NCBI RefSeq assembly: GCF_041197575.1
Contig: NZ_JBDKXB010000003.1
Location: forward strand, 186,001 to 250,000
Source: Thioalkalicoccus limnaeus
GTDB lineage: Bacteria; Pseudomonadota; Gammaproteobacteria; Chromatiales; Chromatiaceae
Direction: 5' to 3'
DNA length: 64,000 bases
The stretch's first letter is position 1, and each line of letters starts with the position of its first letter. The notes beneath the pieces are model-generated. The model had not been told where the DNA came from. It did no database searches and was given only the letters and a program-made list of their open reading frames with translations. The position numbers and the translations under genes are program-made. This document shows, piece after piece, positions 1 to 8,809 of the stretch.

Positions 1-1
1 C

Positions 2-850
2 GACCGGCTGGCCGAACCACAGTTGATCCAGGATTTCGTCCAGGCGGGCGAGTCCATTGCCCAGGCGTACGAACGGCGCGAATTCAGTCGCGCGGTCAGA
101 GAGATCATGGTCTTGGCCGATCGCGCCAACAAGTATATCGACGACAAGGCACCGTGGGTCGTGGCCAAGCAGCCGGGCCAGGACGCGGAGCTCCAGGCCA
201 TCTGCTCGATGGGCATCAACCTGTTCCGGATCCTGATCGGATACTTGACACCGATCCTGCCGAGGACGGCCGCGGACGCGGAAGCCTTCCTGCAAATCGA
301 GCCGCTCACCTGGGACGCGATCACCAACCCGCAACCGGGCGCGGTCTTGCTCGGGCACGAGATCGCACCGTTCAAGCCGCTGATGACCCGGGTCGAGCCG
401 GCACGGGTCGCGGCGATGGTCGCGGCCTCGCGCGAGGATTTGGCCCGCGCCGGTGACCCGGCCGCGACGGCCGAGGCCGCCGCGCCGGTCGCAGCAGATC
501 ACTTGGTACGGGAGCCGATTGCCGCGACGATCGATTATGCCGATTTCGCGAAGCTCGATCTGCGCATCGCGCGCATCCTCGAGGCCGAGGCCGTCGATGG
601 GGCCGACAAGCTGCTGCGCCTGACGCTCGATCTCGGCGGTGAGACCCGCACTGTGTTCGCTGGGATCCGCGCCGCCTATGACCCGAAAGACCTGGTCGGG
701 CGGCTGACACCGATGGTCGCGAACCTGGCGCCACGCAAGATGCGCTTCGGCGTTTCCGAGGGGATGGTGCTCGCGGCCGGGCCCGGCGGGAGCGACATCT
801 TCCTGTTGTCCCCCGATGCCGGGGCCGAACCCGGGATGCGCGTCAAATAA
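2..850 (+). CDS. metG: Methionyl-tRNA synthetase, C-terminal part (5' end outside window)
   Basis: The reading frame is already open at the left edge, so this is the last ~282 residues of a longer protein. The first half is the helical anticodon-binding region of a class I synthetase (helices containing A-P-W and the run up to I-L-I-G-Y-L). The second half, from about residue 175 of the fragment, is an EMAP-II/Trbp111-type OB fold (F-A-K-L-D-L-R-I-A, then A-P-R-K-M-R-F-G and S-E-G-M-V-L-A) that binds the tRNA elbow and often supports dimerisation. This order is typical of long bacterial MetG. The enzyme charges tRNA-Met in the cytoplasm. It converges on cbbO with only 32 bp between the two stops. 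Identification is firm; only the catalytic domain cannot be inspected. Confidence 0.95.
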   Translation, partial: DRLAEPQLIQDFVQAGESIAQAYERREFSRAVREIMVLADRANKYIDDKAPWVVAKQPGQDAELQAICSMGINLFRILIGYLTPILPRTAADAEAFLQIEPLTWDAITNPQPGAVLLGHEIAPFKPLMTRVEPARVAAMVAASREDLARAGDPAATAEAAAPVAADHLVREPIAATIDYADFAKLDLRIARILEAEAVDGADKLLRLTLDLGGETRTVFAGIRAAYDPKDLVGRLTPMVANLAPRKMRFGVSEGMVLAAGPGGSDIFLLSPDAGAEPGMRVK

Positions 851-852
851 GC

Positions 853-875
853 GTCGCCCGCGGTCCGGGGGCGAC
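853..875. terminator. Hairpin between convergent metG and cbbO
   Basis: A 7-bp perfect stem (GTCGCCC at 853-859 with GGGCGAC at 869-875) fills most of the 32-bp gap between the two convergent stop codons. There is no clear T run on either side, so it may only block 3' exonucleases or weakly terminate both transcripts. Confidence 0.3.
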
Positions 876-882
876 CCGCCCC

Positions 883-3249
883 TCAGGCCGTCAGGGCCGC
901 GAAGACCGCCGGCAGCCGTTCCGGCAGCCGTTCGACCTGGTCGACGATCGAGTAGCGGTTCTCGCCGAAGATGCGCGCGACATAGCGGTCGGCCTCCGGA
1001 TCCAGGGTCAGGCAATAGCAGTGGATGCCGCGCGTCGCCAGTTCCTCGACGGCCTTCTTGGTGTCGTGGCGCAGGTACTGCGGATCCCGCTCGTCGATAT
1101 CGGCCGGTTCGCCGTCGGTGATCAGCAGTACCAGACGCTTCTGGGCGCTCTGCTGCGCGAGGTGCCAGCCGGCGTGGCGCAGCGCGGCCCCCATCCGCGT
1201 CGACAGGCCTCCCTTCATGCCGGCGAGCCGTGATTTGGCCTCGTCGTCGTAGCCCTGGTGGAAGTCCTTGAAGCGGTAATACTGGACCTCGTGACGGCCG
1301 TCCGAGGCGAAGCCGTGCAGCGCGAACGCATCGCCGATGCCGGCGATCGCCCAGGCCAGCAGGCCGGTGGATTCCCGCGCCAGTTCGAGGACCGTCGGGC
1401 TGTCGGGGTCCTGTTGATCGATGCGTTCGTTCGTCGATTCCGAGAGATCGAGCAGCACCAGGATCGCCAGATCGCGGACATGGCGCGTGATGCGGATATT
1501 GATCCGCGGGTCCGGCATGGTGCCGCGCCGGATGTCGATCATCGCGCGCACGGCGGCGTTCAGGTCCAGCTCCTCGCCCTCCTCGTAGCCGCGCTTGCGC
1601 ACGACGCCCTGCGGTTGCAAGGCGTCGATCAGCCGGCGGATGCGGCTCGCGACCGGCTTGTGCTTGGTCAGGATCCCGTCGATCAGCGCCGGGTCGCCGC
1701 GTCCCTGACGCTGCTCGATGACCGTCGCCCAATCGGGCCGGAACAGCTGCACCTGATAGTCCCACTCCTGGTAGTGGTAGGGCTCGGAGATCGGTTCCTT
1801 GCCCTCTGTCTCGTTGAAGGACACGCCCTCGTCTTCGTATGGGAAGAACTCGGTGGCACAGACCCAGATCTCCTGGGCATCGTCGCCGGCGGTCTCGACG
1901 TCGACCTCGTTGGCCATCTCGATCGCGGAGACGTATTTACGCACCTGTTTTTGCGACGCCGGGAGATAGTCCAGGCCGCGTGCGATGAACGGGTTTTCGC
2001 GGAAGGACCAGACATAGGCGTTGTCATCGCGGTAGGGCAGGGGCCAGTCCTCGAGCACGCGCAGGTTCGGCAACGGCAGCCGGGCGACGACCTTGTGGTA
2101 CAGCGTGACCCCGGCATCCCAACTGATCTGGTTGTCGCCGGCGCGCGTTGCGAGCTCCGCACGAAAGGCCGTTGCCGTCTCCATCACGAGCGGATCGGAA
2201 TCCTGGTAATTCCGGTCGAGCAGGGCCCGGGCGACTCGCATCATCAGGTCCACCGTCGGATGCAGATCGCGCGCCTCGTCATCGAGCGTCAGCGGCGCGG
2301 TGAAGAACTGAAGCCAGAGCTTCCCGAGCCCGGGAAAGTCGCAACAGGCCAAGTGTTCGATGCGGGCGTCCTCGAACAGCTCGATGAACTTCATCTGGGC
2401 CGGCGATAGTTGTTCGGCGCTGATCGGTTCGCGCGTATAAACGAGGTGGGCCGCGCAGTGGGCCGCCGCGGCGCGGTAGATCTCCACGCCGCCGATGCCG
2501 CGATGGGTGTCGAAGGCGTCCGGCAGATGGATCTGGAAGTCGGCAATGAAGGGCTTGAGCCCCTGACGCCGCTCGTAATCACCGGATGTCGGCCGCATGA
2601 AGAAGGCGCGCGCCCACAGCGCCCGCAGGTAGAAGTTGAGCCGGCGCTGGTTATCGACGAACAGGGTGCCGCGCCGTTCCTTCTGCAGGACCGCACGCGA
2701 GGACTCGGTCTTGAGCCCGAAATAGGCCATCTGGCCATCGAGGTCACGCTGGTGGGCCTGGGCGCCCCACAGGGCCCAGCGGCGCAGCCCGCCCAGCGTC
2801 AGCTTCGACAGCAGCTCGTCGAGGTTCTCCATCATCGGCCGCAGACCCCGTGGAACCTTGCCGGCCAACTGATGGACCAGGTTCAGATAACCGCGCAGCA
2901 CGTCGGCGTCGCCGAGACGGCTGGCCGCCAAGGGCAGATGGGCCAGGTGCAGCGCGATCACGGTCCCGGACGTCAAGGACGCGAGTTTCATCAGGTGCGC
3001 GACCACGTCGGGCACCACGTCCTCGCCGACCTCCTTCGCGACCAGCGGCATCTCCTGCACGAAGGTCAGGGTCAGGTCCTCGCCCTTGCCGAGCGAGCAC
3101 ATCGCGCGGATCCCGGTCAGATAATTCTCGAGACCGCGCGGAGACATCAGGCGCGCCGCCTCCTGGTAGCTCGCTTCCAGTGCTTGCCGGTGCGCATGAT
3201 TCGGGTCGCTGCTCAGGCAGGAGAGGTGTTCGCTGAAGTCGATGCTCAT
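883..3249 (-). CDS. cbbO: CbbO, von Willebrand A-domain subunit of the CbbQO Rubisco activase
   Basis: 788 residues, the normal length for CbbO/NorD-like proteins. The first ~550 residues are a family-specific helical region. The C-terminus (about 590-780) is a von Willebrand factor A domain whose metal-ion-dependent adhesion site is visible as D-L-S-E-S near residue 598, with further VWA signatures I-T-D-G-E-P near residue 710. In the characterised systems CbbO clamps onto a CbbQ hexamer ring and docks on Rubisco through the MIDAS metal site, and the complex uses ATP to eject inhibitory sugar phosphates. cbbQ lies upstream on the same strand, 168 bp away, so the two are probably co-transcribed. 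No cbbL, cbbS or cbbM is in the window. The related denitrification protein NorD is the main alternative, but the pairing and absence of nor genes favour CbbO. Confidence 0.85.
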   Translation of the reverse strand: MSIDFSEHLSCLSSDPNHAHRQALEASYQEAARLMSPRGLENYLTGIRAMCSLGKGEDLTLTFVQEMPLVAKEVGEDVVPDVVAHLMKLASLTSGTVIALHLAHLPLAASRLGDADVLRGYLNLVHQLAGKVPRGLRPMMENLDELLSKLTLGGLRRWALWGAQAHQRDLDGQMAYFGLKTESSRAVLQKERRGTLFVDNQRRLNFYLRALWARAFFMRPTSGDYERRQGLKPFIADFQIHLPDAFDTHRGIGGVEIYRAAAAHCAAHLVYTREPISAEQLSPAQMKFIELFEDARIEHLACCDFPGLGKLWLQFFTAPLTLDDEARDLHPTVDLMMRVARALLDRNYQDSDPLVMETATAFRAELATRAGDNQISWDAGVTLYHKVVARLPLPNLRVLEDWPLPYRDDNAYVWSFRENPFIARGLDYLPASQKQVRKYVSAIEMANEVDVETAGDDAQEIWVCATEFFPYEDEGVSFNETEGKEPISEPYHYQEWDYQVQLFRPDWATVIEQRQGRGDPALIDGILTKHKPVASRIRRLIDALQPQGVVRKRGYEEGEELDLNAAVRAMIDIRRGTMPDPRINIRITRHVRDLAILVLLDLSESTNERIDQQDPDSPTVLELARESTGLLAWAIAGIGDAFALHGFASDGRHEVQYYRFKDFHQGYDDEAKSRLAGMKGGLSTRMGAALRHAGWHLAQQSAQKRLVLLITDGEPADIDERDPQYLRHDTKKAVEELATRGIHCYCLTLDPEADRYVARIFGENRYSIVDQVERLPERLPAVFAALTA

Positions 3250-3417
3250 GGTTCGATGGCTCGCCTCGATCGATTCCGCTGCTACGGAAAAGGATTCAAC
3301 AATGACCGGGGCACCCGCCGGGTGCGGAACGAACCGCCCCGATGGGCCGTTCGCAGCGGCCGCGCGCTCGGTGCAGCGCGCAACCGATGTGCGGTGCAGG
3401 AACGCCGCGGGCGTCGG

Positions 3418-4224
3418 TCAGAAGTAGGTGTTCACCGCGGCATCGAGTGTATCGCGCATGTCCGGATCGTCGGTCAGCGGCCGGACCAGGGCCATCTGGC
3501 ACGCTGACAGCGGATCGATGCCCTTGCCGATCAATTGCGCGGCATAGACCAGCAATCGCGTCGACATGCCCTCGTCGAGGCCGTGGCCCTTCAGGTTGCG
3601 GCTGCGCTGAGCCACTTGGACCAGCTTCTCGGCCACGGCACGTTCGACGTTGCCCTCGTGCGCGACGATCTCGGTCTCGATCTCGGCTGACGGGTAGTCG
3701 AAATCCAGCGCGCCAAACCGCTGCTTCGTCGACTGTTTCAAGTCCTTCATCAGGCTCTGGTAACCCGGGTTGTAGGAGATCACGAGCTGGAAATCCGGGT
3801 GGGCCTGGACCAGCTCGCCCTTCTTCTCCAGCGGCAGGTTACGGCGATGGTCGGTCAGCGGGTGGATCACGACCGTCGTGTCTTGTCGGGCCTCGACGAC
3901 CTCGTCCAGGTAGCAGATGGCCCCGACGCGTGCGGCCACCGTCAGTGGGCCGTCCTGCCACTTGGTGCCGTTGATATCGAGGAGGAAGCGTCCGACCAGG
4001 TCGGAGGCCGTCATGTCCTCGTTGCAGGCGATCGTGATCAGCGGCTTGCCGAGACGCCAGGCCATGTATTCGACGAACCGCGACTTGCCGCAGCCGGTCG
4101 GACCCTTGAGCATCACCGGCATCCGCGCCGCATACGCCGCCTCGTACATCGCGACCTCGTTGGCGACCGGCCGGTAATAGGGTTCATCCTGGATCAGGTA
4201 TTGCTTCTTATCGATGTCGCTCAT
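3418..4224 (-). CDS. cbbQ: CbbQ, MoxR-family AAA+ ATPase of the Rubisco activase
   Basis: 268 residues from the ATG at 4224. This start is preferred over the longer frame because GAGGAGG lies just upstream and the protein then begins like other CbbQ/NorQ proteins. Walker A is G-P-T-G-C-G-K-S at residues 41-48, Walker B ends in Y-L-D-E at 105-108, and the C-terminal lid domain follows. The family forms hexameric rings that hydrolyse ATP to remodel Rubisco together with CbbO, freeing active sites blocked by tight-binding sugar phosphates. cbbO follows downstream on the same strand, consistent with a cbbQO operon. The gene upstream is an unrelated tautomerase, so the Rubisco that this pair serves must be encoded elsewhere. 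Confidence 0.88.
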   Translation of the reverse strand: MSDIDKKQYLIQDEPYYRPVANEVAMYEAAYAARMPVMLKGPTGCGKSRFVEYMAWRLGKPLITIACNEDMTASDLVGRFLLDINGTKWQDGPLTVAARVGAICYLDEVVEARQDTTVVIHPLTDHRRNLPLEKKGELVQAHPDFQLVISYNPGYQSLMKDLKQSTKQRFGALDFDYPSAEIETEIVAHEGNVERAVAEKLVQVAQRSRNLKGHGLDEGMSTRLLVYAAQLIGKGIDPLSACQMALVRPLTDDPDMRDTLDAAVNTYF

Positions 4225-4521
4225 GGCGTCCTCCTCTTGTTGTAAGCGAGAGTCTTCGTATGGCTCGGAAACATGCCCCGCCAACCCCCGGGAAGACGCG
4301 CAGCCGCATCGCGGCCCCACGGCATGGCGCGACACCCGCTCACTCGAGCCGGCTGACGGTGTCGCTGTGGCGTCGTGATGGAGGGGCGTGGGCGAACCCG
4401 AGCGTTCCTTTCTCGGATGGGTCTTGCTCAGGGGTGGGCCGCCGGTGTTGATGTCCGCCGCACTAGCGCGTGCTACCCGGCGAATCTGAAGACGGTCCGG
4501 TCGAGAGTGGTCCGTTGCTGC

Positions 4522-4725
4522 CTACCTTTCCCGTTGCCGACGCGTCGTGACGGTCTCGCCACCGATGCCCCAATTGTCCGGATCCACCTCTTCGATGACG
4601 ACGACCGTCGTCCGAGGGTTCTTGCCGAGCACATTCTGGAGCAGGTCCGTCACACCGCGGATCAGTTCTGCCTTCTTTTCGGGTGTGGCGCCTTCGTTCG
4701 TGATCTTGATGTTGACGTAAGGCAT
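4522..4725 (-). CDS. 4-oxalocrotonate tautomerase-like protein
   Basis: 67 residues beginning M-P-Y-V-N-I-K-I-T, so removal of Met exposes the Pro1 that acts as general base in this superfamily. The length (about 60-70) and the spacing of the conserved helix and the V-V-V-I-E-E strand match small 4-OT family hexamers such as DmpI/YwhB-like enzymes. The true substrate cannot be read from sequence: some members are catabolic tautomerases and many are orphan enzymes. It lies alone between cbbQ (same strand, about 300 bp downstream) and an intergenic region, so there is no pathway context. Confidence 0.82.
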   Translation of the reverse strand: MPYVNIKITNEGATPEKKAELIRGVTDLLQNVLGKNPRTTVVVIEEVDPDNWGIGGETVTTRRQRER

Positions 4726-4901
4726 CGCGGCCCTTTGATCGTTTGTCGTCGGTGTCAGACGATGGCTCTTCTAGGCTTACATGGTAAGCCACTGAAAAAT
4801 CACGGGGGATGATGGCGAGATTAGTCGCGCCAGTTCGACTCGTCAAGATGGCTGAACGCCTTCCAGGTGCTTGGAAGACCAACTGAATGCTTAGCGTGCC
4901 C

Positions 4902-5039
4902 CTATTGTACAGACAGATAGACGTCGAAGGTGCGGAAGATCCGGCGGGTGACCAGGCTAATACCGAACGACTTATCCTCGGCGTTGCCGCCGGTCCAGAC
5001 GCCGCCTCGGCCTTGATCCATCTGGAGCGCAAGGATCGT
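4902..5039 (-). pseudogene. Possible 3' remnant of a lost gene
   Basis: On the minus strand, about 45 codons with GC-rich third positions run without a start codon to a TAG at 4902. The peptide contains I-L-A-L-Q-M-D and F-G-I-S-L-V-T and ends D-V-Y-L-S-V-Q, an alternating pattern that would suit a beta-strand-rich C-terminus. It begins inside the terminator hairpin of the neighbouring gene, so no functional reading frame is possible. It could be a remnant of a deleted gene or a chance open frame; I do not recognise the family. Confidence 0.2.
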
Positions 5040-5048
5040 TCGGAAAAC

Positions 5049-5073
5049 ACCCGGGCCGACAGGCGGCCCGGGT
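5049..5073 (-). terminator. Rho-independent terminator of the nucleotidase gene
   Basis: Perfect 9-bp GC stem ACCCGGGCC/GGCCCGGGT with a 7-nt loop, followed on the minus strand by GTTTTCC. It starts 14 bp past the stop codon of the 5'-nucleotidase-like gene. Confidence 0.7.
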
Positions 5074-5086
5074 CAATGTCAGGAGG

Positions 5087-7285
5087 TCAGGGCGGGGTCA
5101 ATGGGACGAAAGATTGGGTCGAGAAGTGTTCCGGGGCCGGAGCGAAAAGCAGAGCGCCGGCGAGATCCTGTTCGAGATAGTCCACGAAACCCTGGGCGTA
5201 GTTGATGAAGGTATCCGTGTAGCGACCTTGATTGAAGGCATCGCCGAAGGTTTGGTACCCGTCACGGCCGGACGCGATGAAGCTGTTGGTGACGACCACA
5301 TAGTCGGCATCCAACTCGATCGCCGACCAATCGTCGGTGCCCCGTTCCCGGATCTCGACATTCGCTACCCGCGCGCCTTGTGGCAGGTTCATGTCGATCT
5401 CCCAGCGGATGTGCGATCCGTACGGAAAGGCCCCGGTGTTGGCCCCCGGGTTGCGCGCATAGAAGGCCAGCGCGTCCTCGAGGCTGTCGATCACCTCCTG
5501 GCCGGTCAACTCCAGCTCGACCAGGGTGTTCGAGAAGGGCAGCAGCCTATAGGCGGTGCCGATCGTGATGTCGCCCTCCGGGATCCTGATGCGCACACCG
5601 CCGCCATTCTGGATGGCCAGGTCCGCGCGGAAGGCCCGGGCGAAGAAGGCATCGGTCACGACCTGCTGACTGAAGCCGCCGTTGACCTCGAGTTGGGCAC
5701 CGGATAAGGCCACGGCATTCGCGTTGCAGGGCGCGGCCCCGCGCGGCTGATTGGGCACCCGGCGCTCGCACAGGACCTCGCCGGCTGCGCCGATCACCTG
5801 TTCGCTCAATTCGTCGACCAGGGCCGCATAGCCCTCGAGGATCGCTTGCGCGTCCGGGTCCGGCGTGACGATGCTGAGCTGCGGATCGGCAGCGATGGCG
5901 GCGAGGATTTCGGAGCGCTCCGGCTCGCCGACCGCCGCGTTACCGCGGACGAAGGTGTCGCCGAGCAACAGGTGCGGCGTGCCGTCGCAGCCCGCCAGCT
6001 TGCCCCGCTCGAAGGTCACCGCGAGCTCGCCGACGACCCACGAGTAGTGCCAGGCTTGGGCGACGCAGACCGGATCACCGTCGGCATTGGTGATCATCGT
6101 CGGATAGGGGCCGCCGGACGGCAGTCCGTACCGCGCGAAATCGCCGAGCAGCGTGTGCGAATCGCCACCGATGATCGCATCGACCCCGGTCACGGCTTGC
6201 GCCAACGCCAGATCGTTCTGATAGCCGTAGTGGGTCACGAGCACGATGTTGTCGATGCCCTGCGCCGCGAGCTCGTCGACATAGCGTTGCGTGGTCTCGA
6301 CCTCGTCGAGAAACTGCGTGGTCGGCAGCGGTTGCGACGAATTCATCGTCTTGCCCGCGATATCGATACCGATGAAGGCGACCTCCTGTCCTTGGAACGC
6401 CTTGATTGCGTACGGTTGGATGTAGTCGTCGGCGGCGATCGGGGTCAACGGCGTTCCGATGGCCGGAACCACATTGGCCGCCACGGTCGTGGTATCGCAA
6501 TGCGGATCGGCGTTCAGCCCGTCGAGAAACTGCGCCAGGTTGGCGTCGCCGTCGTCGAACTCGTGGTTGCCGAGCGCGAAGACATCGAAACAGACGCTGT
6601 TCATCAGGTCGGCATCGGCCTGGCCTTTGAACAGCGTGTAGTACAGGGTGCCGGTGATCGCATCGCCGGCGTGCAGCTTGGCGACGTGCTCGCGCTGCGA
6701 TGCCAGTTCGTCGATCTTGGCCGTGATCCGCGGAAAGCCGCCGAACGGGACGCTGAAGGCGCCGCCGCTGGTACCCAGGTCGAGCGTGTTGCTCGTCGGT
6801 TGCAGGTTCGAGTGATGGTCGTTGATGTGCAACAGGTGGATCGTCAGCGGGTCGTCGTCGCGGATCGTACCGGTCGCGGTGCGCTGCGACAGCATCGCGC
6901 CGGGTGCCGCGGCGAGCAGCTTGAACTCGCGGTCCGGGCCGACGCCCTCCGTGTTATGGATGGTCACCTCGAGCGTTCCTCGGGTGGCACCGGGGGGGAT
7001 CAGGGTCGACACCGCACCAGGGCGGAAGTCCTTGATCGGCTTGGCCGTCTTCGGCAGGGGAACGCCCATCACGCGCAACGCGCGTGGCGCCGGGCGATCG
7101 AGCGTCAGCGGAAAGGCGATGACGCCGTCACTCTCGAAGGCGCTCGCGTCGCCAACGGTCAAAGTGGGGAGACCCCAGCGGCCTTGACCAGGGGGATTTG
7201 CCTCGCTTACGGCCGGGACAGCGACGAGGATGGTCGCGATCAGCGCGAGGCCGATGGCCGACCAAAGGGTTCGAATGCCGTTCAT
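5087..7285 (-). CDS. Secreted 5'-nucleotidase / cyclic-nucleotide phosphodiesterase family protein
   Basis: 732 residues from the ATG at 7285, which directly precedes a signal peptide (a hydrophobic run ending V-P-A-V-S-E-A-N). Next is a ~110-residue Calx-beta-like segment ending T-G-T-I-R-D-D-D. A UshA/CpdB-type metallophosphoesterase domain follows with H-I-N-D-H-H-S and L-G-N-H-E-F-D-D-G-D, whose His and Asp residues ligand two metals. The C-terminal substrate domain has Q-N-G-G-G-V-R. Such periplasmic or surface enzymes release inorganic phosphate and nucleosides from extracellular nucleotides. The extra N-terminal Calx-beta-like domain is unlike E. coli UshA (about 550 residues) and suggests surface attachment. 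A longer upstream frame to 7435 exists but lacks coding character. It stands alone with its own terminator. The pst locus 4 kb away fits a phosphate-scavenging role, but that link is inference. Confidence 0.85.
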   Translation of the reverse strand: MNGIRTLWSAIGLALIATILVAVPAVSEANPPGQGRWGLPTLTVGDASAFESDGVIAFPLTLDRPAPRALRVMGVPLPKTAKPIKDFRPGAVSTLIPPGATRGTLEVTIHNTEGVGPDREFKLLAAAPGAMLSQRTATGTIRDDDPLTIHLLHINDHHSNLQPTSNTLDLGTSGGAFSVPFGGFPRITAKIDELASQREHVAKLHAGDAITGTLYYTLFKGQADADLMNSVCFDVFALGNHEFDDGDANLAQFLDGLNADPHCDTTTVAANVVPAIGTPLTPIAADDYIQPYAIKAFQGQEVAFIGIDIAGKTMNSSQPLPTTQFLDEVETTQRYVDELAAQGIDNIVLVTHYGYQNDLALAQAVTGVDAIIGGDSHTLLGDFARYGLPSGGPYPTMITNADGDPVCVAQAWHYSWVVGELAVTFERGKLAGCDGTPHLLLGDTFVRGNAAVGEPERSEILAAIAADPQLSIVTPDPDAQAILEGYAALVDELSEQVIGAAGEVLCERRVPNQPRGAAPCNANAVALSGAQLEVNGGFSQQVVTDAFFARAFRADLAIQNGGGVRIRIPEGDITIGTAYRLLPFSNTLVELELTGQEVIDSLEDALAFYARNPGANTGAFPYGSHIRWEIDMNLPQGARVANVEIRERGTDDWSAIELDADYVVVTNSFIASGRDGYQTFGDAFNQGRYTDTFINYAQGFVDYLEQDLAGALLFAPAPEHFSTQSFVPLTPP

Positions 7286-7631
7286 CGGGGATGTCTCCAA
7301 ATGCACCGAATGCCGTCGGATGTTTGTCGCGATGACGCGAACAGGTGCCCAACCAACCCGGTTTGGTTGCCAACCCGTGACGGCGCTTCGGGCGCCGCAA
7401 GTCTCGGGTGGAGGGGTTGCCCACGGGCTCGTCATCGCTAGTATCCCGCGGCGTCCTGCCGGTCGGGGCCGAGGTATGCGCCGAAGCGAACCTCGGTCAG
7501 TCTAAAAAACGCTGATGACGGGGTCGTGACGCGATGAACCCTCGAGTAACTGGGCAGGAAAATGTGGTCGCGAGCCCGCGATCACGTCCGGTAAGGTGTT
7601 GCTGCGTAGAGCGATCTGGCCCTAGTGCCCC
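7286..7631. other. Intergenic region, no gene seen
   Basis: 346 bp between the nucleotidase start and the 3' end of the diguanylate cyclase gene. It must hold the nucleotidase promoter. The short inverted repeat GGCGC/GCGCC around 7382-7396 is visible. I see no convincing promoter hexamers and no coding frame. Confidence 0.4.
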
Positions 7632-8357
7632 TCAGTCGGCACCGATACAATCGGCAACCAGTTCGATGCGGTCGCGGCCAGTGTGTTTTGCGCGATACAA
7701 GGCATCATCGGCGCAGATATACAGGCGGTCGAAGCAGGCACCTGGTTCGGCCAATGCGACCCCGAAGGACGCGGTGACCCGCAGACCGGGATGTTGGTCG
7801 TGACGGAGCGCCCGGATCGCGACGGCGGCGCCGGTCGCGCACTGCATCAAGGCGATCGGCGTTGCCGCCGGGACAATCACTGCGAATTCTTCGCCGCCGA
7901 GCCGACCGCACAGGCCGCCGTACACCGGTGCATGGGCCAGCAAGGCCCTACCGACCTCGATGAGGATCCGGTCCCCGATCGGGTGTCCGTACCGATCGTT
8001 CACTTGCTTGAAATGATCGATGTCGACGATGATCAGGCCGAGAGTCTTTGTGGTCAGCCAGGTTTCCGCCTGGCCGATCAGGGTCTCGCGATTCAGCAGG
8101 CCGGTGAGACCATCGTGTCGGCTCCGATAGTCCAGCGTCTGCGTCAACTCGGTCAAGCGCTGGTTGGCCCGATTCAGTTCGCGTTCGGTCCGATCCGCGT
8201 GACTGATCAGCCGGCGCATCTCTCGAATCACGCGCTCGTAGTCGCCGATCAAGGCTGCGAGCCCGAGCCGGTGCCCGTTCGCCTCCTGGGTTTCGAGCGC
8301 GCGGCGGGCGTCGGAAAGCGCCTTCCTTTCGATGTCGAATAGGTCTGGTTCCATCAT
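7632..8357 (-). CDS. siaD: Diguanylate cyclase, SiaD-like
   Basis: 241 residues. An N-terminal ~80-residue helical stalk likely to form a coiled coil is followed by a GGDEF domain with the active form G-G-E-E-F near residue 165 and the G-L-T-G-L-L-N-R start motif near residue 85. There is no membrane segment or sensor domain, which matches SiaD of Pseudomonas aeruginosa (stalk plus GGDEF, controlled by a partner protein). No RxxD product-inhibition site is visible at the usual position before the motif. The enzyme joins two GTP into cyclic di-GMP. It is last in the minus-strand order siaA-siaB-siaC-siaD, 62 bp after siaC, so control by unphosphorylated SiaC is expected. Assignment as SiaD rests on gene order plus domain layout. 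Confidence 0.85.
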   Translation of the reverse strand: MMEPDLFDIERKALSDARRALETQEANGHRLGLAALIGDYERVIREMRRLISHADRTERELNRANQRLTELTQTLDYRSRHDGLTGLLNRETLIGQAETWLTTKTLGLIIVDIDHFKQVNDRYGHPIGDRILIEVGRALLAHAPVYGGLCGRLGGEEFAVIVPAATPIALMQCATGAAVAIRALRHDQHPGLRVTASFGVALAEPGACFDRLYICADDALYRAKHTGRDRIELVADCIGAD

Positions 8358-8419
8358 GGCTCAGGCCGGGGCCCGATGTGGCGCGAGACAGTCGGCAAGC
8401 GAGACCATGGGGTCGCGGA

Positions 8420-8809
8420 TCAGCCTGCGGATGGGACGATACGGAAACGAATCGCGGAAAAGTCTTCCGCCAACTCCTGACCGAACTCCAAGATCGTGTC
8501 GTCCTCCGGGTCATGAAACCAGTCGAGATGCACGTGGTTGCCGGCCTGCGCCGCGCGATGCAGATCATGCACCAGATTGAACAGCATCTTGGTGCTCGAG
8601 CTGTTGAAGTACCTGAGTTCCATCGCGACCCAGACCTGGTCACCTTGGATTCCATCCAAAAACGCACGAGTCCGTTGCAAGATGTCGTGATAGAAGGCCA
8701 CCGCGCTCTCTGGATAGGACTCGCCGCGCAATCGTAGGCGCCGCGCATCGAAATCGAAATCGACTTCGGGCGTATCGGCCGTCGCCGGGATGTATAGCCT
8801 ATTCTCCAC
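8420..8809 (-). CDS. siaC: SiaC-family regulatory phosphoprotein (DUF1987)
   Basis: 129 residues from a GTG at 8809. That start has GGAGCA just upstream and gives the normal SiaC length (about 126); the longer frame to 8947 runs into repeat DNA and is rejected. DUF1987 landmarks are present: L-Y-I-P-A-T-A-D-T-P-E-V near the start, L-R-G-E-S-Y-P-E-S, and N-S-S-S-T-K-M near residues 69-75, whose Thr73 is the likely counterpart of the phosphorylated threonine of Pseudomonas SiaC. In that system the kinase SiaB phosphorylates and the phosphatase SiaA dephosphorylates this protein, and the unmodified form binds and switches on the cyclase SiaD. All four partners are present here, making a complete switch. 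Confidence 0.88.
   Translation of the reverse strand: MENRLYIPATADTPEVDFDFDARRLRLRGESYPESAVAFYHDILQRTRAFLDGIQGDQVWVAMELRYFNSSSTKMLFNLVHDLHRAAQAGNHVHLDWFHDPEDDTILEFGQELAEDFSAIRFRIVPSAG

Larger units (their letters stand above)
4726..5086. other. Intergenic region with a terminator and a possible gene remnant
   Basis: This 361-bp stretch holds no intact gene. Its right part contains the terminator of the nucleotidase gene, followed on the minus strand by a short open frame that looks like a gene 3' end (listed separately). The left part is lower in GC than its surroundings and shows no clear promoter. Confidence 0.5.

Noticed and set aside
4463..5050. 195-codon minus-strand frame overlapping the tautomerase gene
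   Set aside because: It overlaps the 67-codon tautomerase in another frame; Ser/Arg/Pro-rich and motif-free. Only its upstream part overlaps the possible remnant, in a different reading.
5846..7441. 531-codon plus-strand frame
   Set aside because: Antisense to the 5'-nucleotidase-like gene; composition is that of a shadow frame.
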